64,000 nucleotides of DNA. It comes from Arcobacter sp. EP1 (GTDB lineage: Bacteria > Campylobacterota > Campylobacteria > Campylobacterales > Arcobacteraceae). The notes beneath the pieces are model-generated. The model ran no database searches. It had not been told where the DNA came from and saw only the letters and a list, made by a program, of their open reading frames with translations. Within the stretch, counting starts at the first letter, position 1, and each line of letters opens with the position of its first letter. Both the position numbers and the translations under genes were made by a program. Positions 18,322-26,839 of the stretch are shown piece after piece. The stretch covers positions 252,554 through 316,553 of the forward strand of contig LPNY01000139.1 of NCBI GenBank assembly GCA_001655195.1. Direction: 5' to 3'.

Positions 18322-19224
18322 TTATAAGATATGTCCCAATTGCTCTTTTTTTACATTTAAATAGTTTTCATTGTGGGGATTCCTTTTCGTAATAGCTGGC
18401 GTTCTTTGGGCGATTTTGATACCACAACTTTCAACAAACTTTATCTTTCTTGGGTTATTTGTGATGAGGTTTATCTCTTTAATATTTAAATCATTTAATA
18501 TATACTTAACAGCACTGTATTCTCTCTCATCGGCTTTAAATCCCAGTTTAACATTTGCTTCAACTGTATTGTATCCTTGATCTTGAAGATGGTAGGCATT
18601 TATTTTATTAACTAGTCCAATATTGCGTCCTTCTTGTCTATGATAAATAACAAGACCACCTTCTTTTGCTATTGTTTCCAGTGAGAGTACAAGCTGTTTA
18701 TTACAGTCACATTTTAAACTTCCAACGGAATCACCAGTTAAACACTCAGAATGAACTCTTACATAGGGAGTTTTCTTATTCTTAAAGTCTTTACTCATAA
18801 TAGCTAAGTGCTCTTTTCCTGAGGCATCTTTATAGGCTTTGACATCAAAGTCACCATATTTTGTTGGTAGATTTGCAACTTTTGATGTTATGAGTTTTAG
18901 TTTGTCACTTTTTATATATGACTTAAAAAAACATGATTTTTCTCCGGTATGGCAGGCTGAATTTCCTACTTGTTCCACAACTGCTAACATGGTATCATTA
19001 TCACAGTCAACTTTTAAATCAATGAGCTTTTGTATATGACCACTACTTTCCCCCTTTTTCCAGATTCTATTTTTACTTCTTGAAAAATAGTGAACAATAT
19101 TTGTCTCTACCGTTAAGTCTAAGGCTTCTTGATTCATAAATCCTAACATTAGTATTTCATTTGTTCCATATTCTTGGGTGATAACTGGAACTAAACCATT
19201 TAATTTTCTAAAATCAATATTCAT
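18322..19224 (-). CDS. HisI-RibA fusion: PRA-CH plus GTP cyclohydrolase II
   Basis: 300 residues. The first ~110 match phosphoribosyl-AMP cyclohydrolase (HisI), with the Asp cluster DCDND (73-77) and zinc cysteines Cys74, Cys91 and Cys98. The rest matches GTP cyclohydrolase II (RibA), with zinc cysteines Cys161, Cys172 and Cys174 (ECLTGD...KCDC) and the HRQEGRNIGL loop (195-204). HisI opens the ring of PR-AMP in histidine synthesis; RibA starts riboflavin synthesis from GTP. Both are zinc enzymes, and all ligands are kept. It follows the metal transporter permease by about 10 bases, in the same operon. The start is the ATG behind GAGGAAAAT. I know of no standard HisI-RibA fusion. Confidence 0.88.
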   Translation of the reverse strand: MNIDFRKLNGLVPVITQEYGTNEILMLGFMNQEALDLTVETNIVHYFSRSKNRIWKKGESSGHIQKLIDLKVDCDNDTMLAVVEQVGNSACHTGEKSCFFKSYIKSDKLKLITSKVANLPTKYGDFDVKAYKDASGKEHLAIMSKDFKNKKTPYVRVHSECLTGDSVGSLKCDCNKQLVLSLETIAKEGGLVIYHRQEGRNIGLVNKINAYHLQDQGYNTVEANVKLGFKADEREYSAVKYILNDLNIKEINLITNNPRKIKFVESCGIKIAQRTPAITKRNPHNENYLNVKKEQLGHIL

Positions 19225-19234
19225 ATTTTCCTCT

Positions 19235-20050
19235 TTAATTTTTTTTCTTAATGTTTTTAAAAACATAAATAATAAGTGCGCTTAGTGAACTCGCCATGAT
19301 AATTGATGGTCCAGAACTTACGTCAAACTCATAAGAGATAATGAGTCCAATAATAGTAAATGTGATGGATAGTAAAGCTGAAACTACCATCATTGAAACT
19401 AGATTGTTACAGTAAAAACTAGCAATATAAATAGGTATAGTAAGCAGAGCAATAACTAAAATCAATCCTACAACTTTGATTGAAATTACTATGGCTAAAC
19501 TGGATAAAATCAAAATAAGTGTGTAGAAGAATTTGGTTTTTACACCTCTTAGATTTGCATATTCATTATCATAGGATACGGCTAGAATATCTCGATAAAA
19601 AATCACAATAATCATAAATATTGTTACTAGCAATCCCACCATATAGTAGATATCTTCATCGCTAACTGCAAGTAGTGAACCAAAAAGGTAACTCATCAAA
19701 TCAGCTTGATACCCTGGTGTTAAGTCAGCTAGAATAATTCCAAAGGACATACCAACTGCCCACGTTAGTCCAATAATTATATCGAGGTTTTCTCTGTTTT
19801 TATAACTTGCAAGGGCAATGATAATAGTGATAGCAACACAAAAAATAGAGGTTGTTAATAACATGGGTAATCCAAGATAAATAGCAAGTCCAACACCACC
19901 ATAAGCACTGTGTGCTATGCCACCTGAGAGGAAAACCATTTTATTGACAACAACCAATGTTCCAATAATTGCAGTGATAATACCTACAATAATACCTGCT
20001 AATAGAGCATTTTGAATAAATGAATATGAGAGTACTTCTAACATCGACAT
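19235..20050 (-). CDS. znuB: ABC-3 family metal (zinc/manganese) permease
   Basis: 271 residues with about eight hydrophobic helices and the ABC-3 permease pattern (GGIAHSAYGGVGLAIYLG near 41-58, a conserved EY/ANLRG cytoplasmic loop). Family members import Zn2+, Mn2+ or Fe2+ with a ZnuC-type ATPase. The gene overlaps the ATPase gene by 13 bases. No substrate-binding protein gene (znuA) is in the window. The zinc assignment rests on the downstream zinc-enzyme fusion and is an inference. Confidence 0.82.
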   Translation of the reverse strand: MSMLEVLSYSFIQNALLAGIIVGIITAIIGTLVVVNKMVFLSGGIAHSAYGGVGLAIYLGLPMLLTTSIFCVAITIIIALASYKNRENLDIIIGLTWAVGMSFGIILADLTPGYQADLMSYLFGSLLAVSDEDIYYMVGLLVTIFMIIVIFYRDILAVSYDNEYANLRGVKTKFFYTLILILSSLAIVISIKVVGLILVIALLTIPIYIASFYCNNLVSMMVVSALLSITFTIIGLIISYEFDVSSGPSIIMASSLSALIIYVFKNIKKKN

Positions 20051-20793
20051 CGTCCTAGCATCTCTAAAAGCTCTATTTCACATACATGGGAGTCAATTGA
20101 TTTAAATTCATCTTTCATGGTACTTAAATCGTGTTGGGTCATTTTTTTGTTCACATAAAAAGCTTTTGAGGCATATTTTAAAATAACAGAGATGTCGTGA
20201 CTCACTACAATAATTGGTATCTCATGGTTTAGCTCTTGAAGCGTTAAATAAATTTTCTCACAACCACTGATATCTATATTGGAGGTTGGTTCATCTAAAA
20301 GTAAAATATCAGGGTTTGAGAATAGGGCTCTAGCAATAAGTACTCGTTGTCTTTGACCACCTGAGAGGTTAGAGATTTTGTTTTTTGCAAAATCTTTCAT
20401 ATTGACTTTTTCTAAGACTTCATAGGCTCTTTGTTTCTCATCTTTTTTGTACCCAAACAATCTTTTTTTTAAAGAGTTCTGACCCATCATCACTACTTCC
20501 ATAACTGTGATTGGAAAATTTAGATTTACATTGGTATTTTGAGGAACGTAACCCAGATTAGGTATCTGTTCTAAATGATTTTTAGCAAATATTTTTATCA
20601 TCCCCACTTGAAGTTTATTAATTCCAAGGATGATTTTTAACAGAGTAGATTTTCCTCCTCCGTTGGGTCCAATGATTGTAAGAAATTCATTTTGTGTGAT
20701 TTTAAAGTTAATATTCTCTAATACCTTTTGTGTTTCATAGGAAAATGATACATTAGAGACTTCTATAATATTTTCTATTGTGTTAAACTGCAT
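20038..20793 (-). CDS. znuC: metal ABC transporter ATPase (ZnuC-like)
   Basis: 251 residues from the ATG at 20793; a TTG six codons upstream sits inside an operator palindrome and is less likely. The Walker A GPNGGGKST, Q-loop (GYVPQN), signature LSGGQRQRV, Walker B ILLLDEP and H-loop (VVSHD) are all intact. It energises the ABC-3 permease. First gene of the operon znuC-znuB-hisI/ribA, preceded by two copies of a strong palindrome. Confidence 0.88.
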   Translation of the reverse strand: MQFNTIENIIEVSNVSFSYETQKVLENINFKITQNEFLTIIGPNGGGKSTLLKIILGINKLQVGMIKIFAKNHLEQIPNLGYVPQNTNVNLNFPITVMEVVMMGQNSLKKRLFGYKKDEKQRAYEVLEKVNMKDFAKNKISNLSGGQRQRVLIARALFSNPDILLLDEPTSNIDISGCEKIYLTLQELNHEIPIIVVSHDISVILKYASKAFYVNKKMTQHDLSTMKDEFKSIDSHVCEIELLEMLGRCRC

Positions 20794-20806
20794 TAATATT
20801 CTTTTT

Positions 20807-20821
20807 TGCAACTAAGTTGCA
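20807..20821. promoter_or_regulatory. operator-like palindrome, proximal copy
   Basis: TGCAACTAAGTTGCA, 14 bases before the znuC start codon. It matches the distal copy in all positions but the centre. Centre-to-centre spacing of 45 bases puts both on about the same DNA face (four turns plus). A metal-sensing repressor such as a Zur/Fur-family protein is the likely reader, an inference from context. Confidence 0.65.
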
Positions 20822-20849
20822 TTTTTAGAATATTAGCATAGATAGTTTA

Positions 20850-20868
20850 AATGCAACTTAGTTGCATT
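20850..20868. promoter_or_regulatory. operator-like palindrome, distal copy
   Basis: AATGCAACTTAGTTGCATT is a perfect 19-base palindrome 57 bases before the znuC start. Together with the proximal copy it brackets the AT-rich stretch 20822-20849, where a promoter -10 could lie, as expected for repression. Confidence 0.68.
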
Positions 20869-20917
20869 ATAGTTTTAAGGTTTAATATAGTGTAGAATAG
20901 TGTTGATAACTACTATT

Positions 20918-23221
20918 TTATAAAAACTCAACTCTATTTCTACCTTTATCTTTTGCACTATAAAGTGCATTATCTGCGCGTTTTATAAGTTTATCGATAT
21001 TCTCATTTTTTATAAAAGTAGAGAGACCAAAACTTGCAGTTATTTGTTCCTTTAAACTAAAGTCATGTGATTCAATCTTCTCTTTTAAACTATTGGCTAA
21101 AGCTAAAATCCCTTCACAGTTTGTTTGTGTACATATAATCATAAACTCTTCTCCACCCCATCTTCCAAGTGTATCTGTTTTTCTTATGTTAGTTTTTAAG
21201 ATAGATGAAAACTCTTTTAAAATAGCATCTCCCATTTGATGTCCATGGTTATCATTGACCTTTTTAAAGTGGTCTACATCAATGATAATGATTCCAAAGA
21301 TAGATGAAAACCTATTTGTTCGATTGGCTTCAATTATGAGTATCTCATCGAGCTTATTTCGATTGTTGATATTGGTTAGCTTATCTGTACTTGCTAATAT
21401 TTCAAGCTCTTTATTTTTTATATCAATTGTTTTATTTGCTTCTTGAAGTAGCCTATTGGCTAATGTGATTTTTCTTGTCCAGTATAAAAACAGAAGTATT
21501 AATATTGCAGAAATAAATAGTATCTTCCAGATTAAATTATAATCAATACCTTTTTCATATTTAACATTTACTAGAGCATTGGTTAAGATATTTTTTTGAT
21601 TTGTGTTGACGGAGCTAACTGCTTTTTGCATTATTGAGTGAAGAATGGGACTTTTAATCGAAGTAGCAACAGATTGTTTAGATATCCAGTCCACTTCTCC
21701 TGTTATTTTTAAGTCATGTAATCCGTATTTAGTAATAGCATGACCTATTGCTAAAGTAGTATCAATAAAACCAAAGGCTTCACTATTACTAACCATTTTA
21801 AGTGCATCTAAAATAGAGTCAACTTCTATTAGTTTTATGTTAGGAAAGGATTCTCTTAAATATGCATTTACAGAATCACCTCTTATAGAAACAAATTTTT
21901 TATTTAATACAGTGTTAAAGTTATCTATAAATAATTCAGAACTCTTTGTAGCGATTACATAATTTAATTCCATCATTGTAGAAGTAAAGTTCATATAGGA
22001 TTTTCGTTCTCTTGTTTCTTGTGCTAAAGAGAGTACATCACAATTACCTTGTTGCATAAACTTTAAACTCTCATGCCAATTGTTCGTTTTAATGACATTA
22101 AATTTAATACCTAGGTTTTTTGAAAACTGTTTATATAAATTTGATACTAATCCTATATGTTTGTTATCTTTATTTAGGCCATCAAACGGCATCCAGTCAG
22201 GTGCAACACATAAATCTAACGCTCCTTTTTTGATTAGAAATGCTTTTTCTTTAGGTGTTAATTCAATTTTATTAATATCTTTATGATCAAAAATTAAATC
22301 TTTTGCTTTAACGTTAATATCTTTTAAAATGCCAAGTTTTTCATACATATCTATAACTTGTTGTATTCTGTTTTCAGACAAGGAACCTAAAGGATAAACA
22401 TTGGGTAGAATGACATTTTCTGATCGCACTGCTTCAAACATAAGTGCGCTTTTTGATTTATTTTGAGTGTTATATTTTTCATAAATCAAATTAACAACTT
22501 CTTGCTTATTGTCCAAAGCGTATTGCCACCCCTTTGTTGAGGCTTCTTTGAATTTTTTTACAATATCTGGGTTGTTTTTTGCATAATCCTTATGGGTGGC
22601 AACGGTGATGCCATTAAACTCTATTCCATAATTGTTTACGTCTATAATGTTGTAGGGAATTTTCTTTTTCTCAAGTTCATAGAGTTCATTGATAATATAG
22701 ATTTGAATAGCATCAACTTTACCAGTTATAAAATCGTCCAATTTAAATGTATGGGGAATAAACTCTATATCGTCTTTTGTTATGTTTGCACTATATAACA
22801 AATTTTCATAAATTATATTTCCCTTTTTATTAATAGTGCTCATTACTTTCTTATTTTTTAAATCGACAGGAAAATAAATATCTGGTTTTGTAGCAAAAGC
22901 TAAAGGTACTCTTTGAAAGTAACTTGCAACCAAAACAGCAGGTAGACCTTTTAGTTGTTCTCCTACAATGTCACTAGAAAAGATGAAAAATTCCGATGTT
23001 TTATCTCTGAGCATTTTATATCTATTATCCCCAAAGGAAATCTCTTTTAGTTCTACATCTAATCCAACGTCTTTATAAAAACCTTTTTCTTTGGCTACGA
23101 TAAAACCAGAAAATTCATACTGGTATTTCCAGTGTAGTTGAAGTGATACTTTTGAAAGATTAGATGCTTGCATAGAGGTAAATAGTAAAAAAATTAGAAA
23201 AAAGCGATATAAAATTTTCAT
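20918..23221 (-). CDS. dual periplasmic-binding-domain diguanylate cyclase
   Basis: 767 residues. A signal peptide (1-19) precedes an NMT1/THI5-type binding domain (about 22-250; LQLHWKYQYEFSGFIVAKEKG), then a family-3 solute-binding domain (about 325-545; DLCVAPDWMPFDGLN), a transmembrane helix (about 570-588), a coiled coil and a GGDEF domain (about 605-767). The active site is GRWGGEEF and an RxxD inhibitory site (RKTD) lies five residues before it. It should make cyclic-di-GMP in response to a periplasmic ligand; NMT1 domains bind pyrimidine- or sulfonate-type molecules, so the ligand is unclear. Single gene. Confidence 0.87.
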   Translation of the reverse strand: MKILYRFFLIFLLFTSMQASNLSKVSLQLHWKYQYEFSGFIVAKEKGFYKDVGLDVELKEISFGDNRYKMLRDKTSEFFIFSSDIVGEQLKGLPAVLVASYFQRVPLAFATKPDIYFPVDLKNKKVMSTINKKGNIIYENLLYSANITKDDIEFIPHTFKLDDFITGKVDAIQIYIINELYELEKKKIPYNIIDVNNYGIEFNGITVATHKDYAKNNPDIVKKFKEASTKGWQYALDNKQEVVNLIYEKYNTQNKSKSALMFEAVRSENVILPNVYPLGSLSENRIQQVIDMYEKLGILKDINVKAKDLIFDHKDINKIELTPKEKAFLIKKGALDLCVAPDWMPFDGLNKDNKHIGLVSNLYKQFSKNLGIKFNVIKTNNWHESLKFMQQGNCDVLSLAQETRERKSYMNFTSTMMELNYVIATKSSELFIDNFNTVLNKKFVSIRGDSVNAYLRESFPNIKLIEVDSILDALKMVSNSEAFGFIDTTLAIGHAITKYGLHDLKITGEVDWISKQSVATSIKSPILHSIMQKAVSSVNTNQKNILTNALVNVKYEKGIDYNLIWKILFISAILILLFLYWTRKITLANRLLQEANKTIDIKNKELEILASTDKLTNINNRNKLDEILIIEANRTNRFSSIFGIIIIDVDHFKKVNDNHGHQMGDAILKEFSSILKTNIRKTDTLGRWGGEEFMIICTQTNCEGILALANSLKEKIESHDFSLKEQITASFGLSTFIKNENIDKLIKRADNALYSAKDKGRNRVEFL

Positions 23222-23379
23222 TCAGATTCCAGTTAGTTGTATAAAAATAATTAATTTTCAATATACAAGATTTTATCTGATAATGAAATAAAAATATAAA
23301 ACTAGAATATTTCCTAATTTAAAAGTGAGATATTATTTAGACAGAGTTATAATACGACTATAAATATTCAGGAGTCAAT

Positions 23380-23982
23380 ATGGATTATAAAAAGTTTGCA
23401 GATTATTCTCCTTGTGATTATGCGGGCCCATTAAAAAGAGAGAGTTTTATGGATGCTGGAATCAAAGAGTTATGGTCTGCAATTCCAAGAATTTCAGGAC
23501 CAGCATTTACCGTTGAAATGGTTGCTGGCGAGAATTTAGCACTTCATCGAGCAATTTATGAAGCACCTGTAGGCTCTATCATTGTGGCACAATCAAATAC
23601 TGTTGATTATTCAGTAATCGGTGGAAATGTTACTGCAATTGCACAAAAAAGAGGAATTGCTGGTTTTATTATAGATGGTACAGTTAGGGATATTGGTGAA
23701 ATAAAAGCACTAAAAATGCCCATGTTTGCAAGAGGGATCTTACCAATGCCAGGAGGTAAAAAAAATGCAGTACCGGTTAATGTTCCTATCACTGCTGGTG
23801 GAATTGCAGTAAATCCTGGTGATATTATAGTTGCAGATGAAGAGGGAGTTGTCGTGATTCCTAAAAGTAAAGCAGAAGAGATTTATCAACAAACAAAAAT
23901 AAATGTTGACAAAGAGAGTGCTATGAGTTTTGAGCAATGGGCCCAAAATCACAAAGAGAAAATAGACTCTTTTTACAACTAA
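23380..23982 (+). CDS. RraA-family aldolase/dimethylmenaquinone-methyltransferase-like protein
   Basis: 200 residues, typical family length. Core motifs are GGNVTAIAQKRGIAGFIIDGTVRDIGEI (about 83-110), containing the D-G-x-x-R-D metal/substrate site, and PGDIIVADEEGVVVIP near the C-terminus. Family members act as 4-hydroxy-4-methyl-2-oxoglutarate or oxaloacetate-type aldolases, while E. coli RraA inhibits RNase E. Sequence alone does not choose between them; the intact catalytic Arg/Asp favours an enzyme. Single gene with a good AGGAG before the ATG. Confidence 0.8.
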   Translation: MDYKKFADYSPCDYAGPLKRESFMDAGIKELWSAIPRISGPAFTVEMVAGENLALHRAIYEAPVGSIIVAQSNTVDYSVIGGNVTAIAQKRGIAGFIIDGTVRDIGEIKALKMPMFARGILPMPGGKKNAVPVNVPITAGGIAVNPGDIIVADEEGVVVIPKSKAEEIYQQTKINVDKESAMSFEQWAQNHKEKIDSFYN

Positions 23983-23997
23983 CTTTTAAATGATTAA

Positions 23998-24018
23998 GCT
24001 ACGCAAATTATGCGTAGC
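23998..24018. terminator. hairpin shared by convergent genes
   Basis: GCTACGCA pairs with TGCGTAGC across a five-base loop. The right arm contains the last codons of the EF-hand gene, and the stem lies 16 bases after the RraA-like stop, so it could serve both strands. Confidence 0.55.
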
Positions 24019-24895
24019 CAAATAGTGAGCTAGTAGTATTTGAGCTTTGTAAATAGGTATTAAGTTCACTGTTACTGTTTTGATTATTGATTGCTTTTAA
24101 TAATCCATCAAAACTGTTTGAGTTAGTTGGATCTGTTTCACCTGATGATTTAAGAGTTTGCATAAGTAGTTGTAAGTTATCAAATGTATTTTGCGTACTT
24201 TGAGATAAATCCCCTGTACTATCACTTGTTCCATAATACTCTTCCATTTCTGCAGTAGTTACAACGCCATCTTCATTGAGATCCATGACATCATATTCCT
24301 CAGAAGAAACGTCAGAACCGCCACCTCCACCACCACCGCCAGATGGTCCACCACCAGAACCTCCACTGGCTGCTTGTCCTTGAGCTCCAACACCTGCTAA
24401 TGTTCCAACTTCTTTCGCATCAAAACCTGCCTCACTCATGGCAGATTCAAGTTCTGCTCCTGGTTGAATACCCGCTTCTTTAAAGGCAGCAACTATTTCT
24501 AGCGCATCGCTTTTGCTTAAATTGTTTGCATCATAGTTTTCTAAAACTGAAGATATGGTCTCTTGTTGTGAAGAGGATAAACTACTGTTTTGTGAACCAG
24601 TAGGAGCTTCAAATCCAAAGTCAGAAAGAATTGATTGAAATTGCTCTTTTGTAGGCATTTCTCCATCAAATTGTGACATAGCTGTATCAATAGCTGTTGT
24701 TAGTTCAGATTTACTGAGTAGTCCATCAGTGTTTAAATCATAAGAGGTAAAAGCTTCTGAATCAATTCCCATTTCACTAATTTTTAGTGATGAGTCTGAG
24801 TCACTATCTTTTTTTGATATCATATGGTTTGCCATAACATTTGAACTTGGTTGTATTAAACTTGCCATAATACCCATGTTAGTTGTATCTATCAT
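24008..24895 (-). CDS. EF-hand protein with Gly-rich linker
   Basis: 295 residues. Two canonical calcium loops are visible, DLNTDGLLSKSE (about 54-65) and DLNEDGVVTTAEME (about 204-217); a weaker NYDANNLSKSDALE may be a third. A Gly/Ser-rich linker (about 176-194, nine glycines in a row) divides the halves. There is no signal peptide. The low-complexity composition resembles the XopAW-like calcium-binding proteins seen in many proteobacteria (tentative). Role unknown; calcium sensing or buffering is the plain reading. Confidence 0.75.
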   Translation of the reverse strand: MIDTTNMGIMASLIQPSSNVMANHMISKKDSDSDSSLKISEMGIDSEAFTSYDLNTDGLLSKSELTTAIDTAMSQFDGEMPTKEQFQSILSDFGFEAPTGSQNSSLSSSQQETISSVLENYDANNLSKSDALEIVAAFKEAGIQPGAELESAMSEAGFDAKEVGTLAGVGAQGQAASGGSGGGPSGGGGGGGGSDVSSEEYDVMDLNEDGVVTTAEMEEYYGTSDSTGDLSQSTQNTFDNLQLLMQTLKSSGETDPTNSNSFDGLLKAINNQNSNSELNTYLQSSNTTSSLFGYA

Positions 24896-25128
24896 GATAT
24901 CTCCTTTCTTTTAATCTTATTTTTCTATTGTACTGTCTAAAAGTAAATGTAAGTAAATGGTTTTTTAGATTATTTTATTTTTTGTTATATTTTAGATAAA
25001 TTTAATCCAATATTTATCTATGCATAAAAAAGGCACTCTATTTTTTTGAAATGTAGATTGGATTTTACACAATTCCTTCATATTTAATTAGTTATAATTA
25101 AATATAAAAAGATAAAAAAAGAGATGAT

Positions 25129-26061
25129 ATGCAAGGTTTAGGATTACAAAGTATTTCAGATAAAAGTTTTGAGATTATCACTGTCAATGAAATGCAAACT
25201 AAAAAAAATGATGTTTTAGTTGATGTTAAAGCCACAACAATTAATGAACAAGATGTTGATTTAATTGGAGGAAGCAATCAAGATGTTATTGCAAAAGCAT
25301 TAAAGCGAAGTGATGTTATAACCGGATTAGAATTTTCTGGAGTTGTTAAAAAAGATAGCATTAAATTTAAAGCAGGTGATAAAGTAATTGGTTGTGTTGA
25401 TTTGTTTGAAGGGGGAATGTCCCATCAAGAAACGATAAGTATCAATGAAAAATATCTTTATAAAATGCCTGATAAGATGAAATTTAGCGAAGTTGCTTCA
25501 ATGATTGTTGGTTTAATGACTGCTATTAAAGCATTAGAAAATTTAGCTAAAGCAAAAGAGGGGATGAGAGTTTTACTCAATGGAATCAACGGTTCTGTTG
25601 GAACAATGGCAATTCAACTCTGTGCCCATTTAAATTTAAAGGTTGATATTGTCTCACGAAAAGAGTACCTTTCTATGTTTGAATCTTTTAGTTATGAGAA
25701 TTTTTATGAAAATTTAGAAGATACGAAAGAACGAGCTTATGATATTATTTTCGATGTGGCACATATTTGGAGTTATTCTACATCCCAAGAGAAGTTAAAC
25801 GATAAAGGTGTTTATATTACAACTAATCCAGTGCACGATGTTTTAGGTTATGGATTATCATTGATTTCGTCTACAAAAGATAAAGTTTTATTACTTTCTA
25901 AACCTAAAGAGTCCCTTTATAAACGTTTTTATGAGTTAGCAAGTACGGGCGAGTTTAAAGCTGTTATTGATAGTGAATATAACCTCAAAGATATCAAAGA
26001 GGCTTTTACCCGTTTTAGTAAAAAAGGAAAGTTTGGAAAGGTTGTTGTAACAGTTCCTTAA
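25129..26061 (+). CDS. MDR-family NAD(P)H:quinone-type oxidoreductase
   Basis: 310 residues, medium-chain dehydrogenase/reductase fold. It has the N-terminal GroES-like segment with GLEFSGVV and KAGDKVIG, then a Rossmann domain with LLNGINGSVGTMAIQL, where the usual GxGGVG is altered to GINGSVG. No zinc ligands are present, so it belongs with quinone reductases or enone reductases and not alcohol dehydrogenases. It runs towards the SUF operon and ends seven bases before sufT. Substrate unknown. Confidence 0.75.
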   Translation: MQGLGLQSISDKSFEIITVNEMQTKKNDVLVDVKATTINEQDVDLIGGSNQDVIAKALKRSDVITGLEFSGVVKKDSIKFKAGDKVIGCVDLFEGGMSHQETISINEKYLYKMPDKMKFSEVASMIVGLMTAIKALENLAKAKEGMRVLLNGINGSVGTMAIQLCAHLNLKVDIVSRKEYLSMFESFSYENFYENLEDTKERAYDIIFDVAHIWSYSTSQEKLNDKGVYITTNPVHDVLGYGLSLISSTKDKVLLLSKPKESLYKRFYELASTGEFKAVIDSEYNLKDIKEAFTRFSKKGKFGKVVVTVP

Positions 26062-26067
26062 GTCTAT

Positions 26068-26418
26068 TTAATACTGAGGAACATGGGCTCCATTGAGTAT
26101 GAGTATCTCTTGTCCTTCTTTGCTAATTTTTGTCATATTCCACATGGGTTCAAAAGTAATCTGAACATCAACTTCATCAACTTCAGGAACACTAAGTGTT
26201 ACGTATTTAATTTGTGAAAAGAGTGAATCTGCAACGGGACAACCTGGACTGGTCAGAGTCATAGTAATAAAACAAAAAAGGTATTCCCCTCTTACTTCAA
26301 ACTCAATATTATAAATAAGCCCTAAGTCATAAATATTAACTGGAATTTCTGGGTCATAAATATTTTTAAGTCGTACAATAATCTCTTCTTTAATTTCTTT
26401 TAAATCATATGTAGCCAT
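26068..26418 (-). CDS. sufT: SufT-like DUF59 (MIP18) protein
   Basis: 116 residues from the ATG at 26418 (AAAGGAG upstream). DUF59 motifs DPEIPVNIYDLGLIYNIE and MTLTSPGCPVADS are intact, with the conserved cysteine. Such proteins help mature or transfer iron-sulfur clusters. It is the last gene of the leftward operon sufB-C-D-S-E-T, two bases after sufE. Confidence 0.88.
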   Translation of the reverse strand: MATYDLKEIKEEIIVRLKNIYDPEIPVNIYDLGLIYNIEFEVRGEYLFCFITMTLTSPGCPVADSLFSQIKYVTLSVPEVDEVDVQITFEPMWNMTKISKEGQEILILNGAHVPQY

Positions 26419-26419
26419 G

Positions 26420-26836
26420 TTAGACTCCTTTACACTCTTTGGCATAGGTCTTGATTTTTTTAATCATTCCCATAACACCGCTTTGACGGTTGGGAGTTAT
26501 GACTTCACTTAAGTTCAGTTCATATAATATATCCATATCTGTCTCTATTAGTGTGTCAATACTTTGGTGTGAAAAAATATCCAAAATCAAAAAGACCAAC
26601 CCTTTAACTATTAGGGCATCACTTGTTCCTCTAAAGGAGAGTACTTCATTATCTCTTTGGCAGACTAGCCAAACTTGTGAGGTACAACCGTGAACAATAT
26701 TGGTGGGTATTTTTTCCTCTTCTTTTAAATCAGGAAGTTTTTTCCCTAAATCTATTAAATATTCATACTTTTGTAATTCATCATCAAAAAAATCTAAGTT
26801 CTCTTTATACTCTTGAACTTTTTCTTCTATACTCAA
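26420..26836 (-). CDS. sufE: SufE sulfur acceptor
   Basis: 138 residues, typical. The active cysteine is in VHGCTSQVWL (about Cys51), which takes persulfide from SufS and passes it to SufBCD. The start is a TTG (LSIEEK) behind AAAGGA at proper spacing. It follows sufS by three bases. Confidence 0.9.
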   Translation of the reverse strand: MSIEEKVQEYKENLDFFDDELQKYEYLIDLGKKLPDLKEEEKIPTNIVHGCTSQVWLVCQRDNEVLSFRGTSDALIVKGLVFLILDIFSHQSIDTLIETDMDILYELNLSEVITPNRQSGVMGMIKKIKTYAKECKGV

Positions 26837-26839
26837 ATT

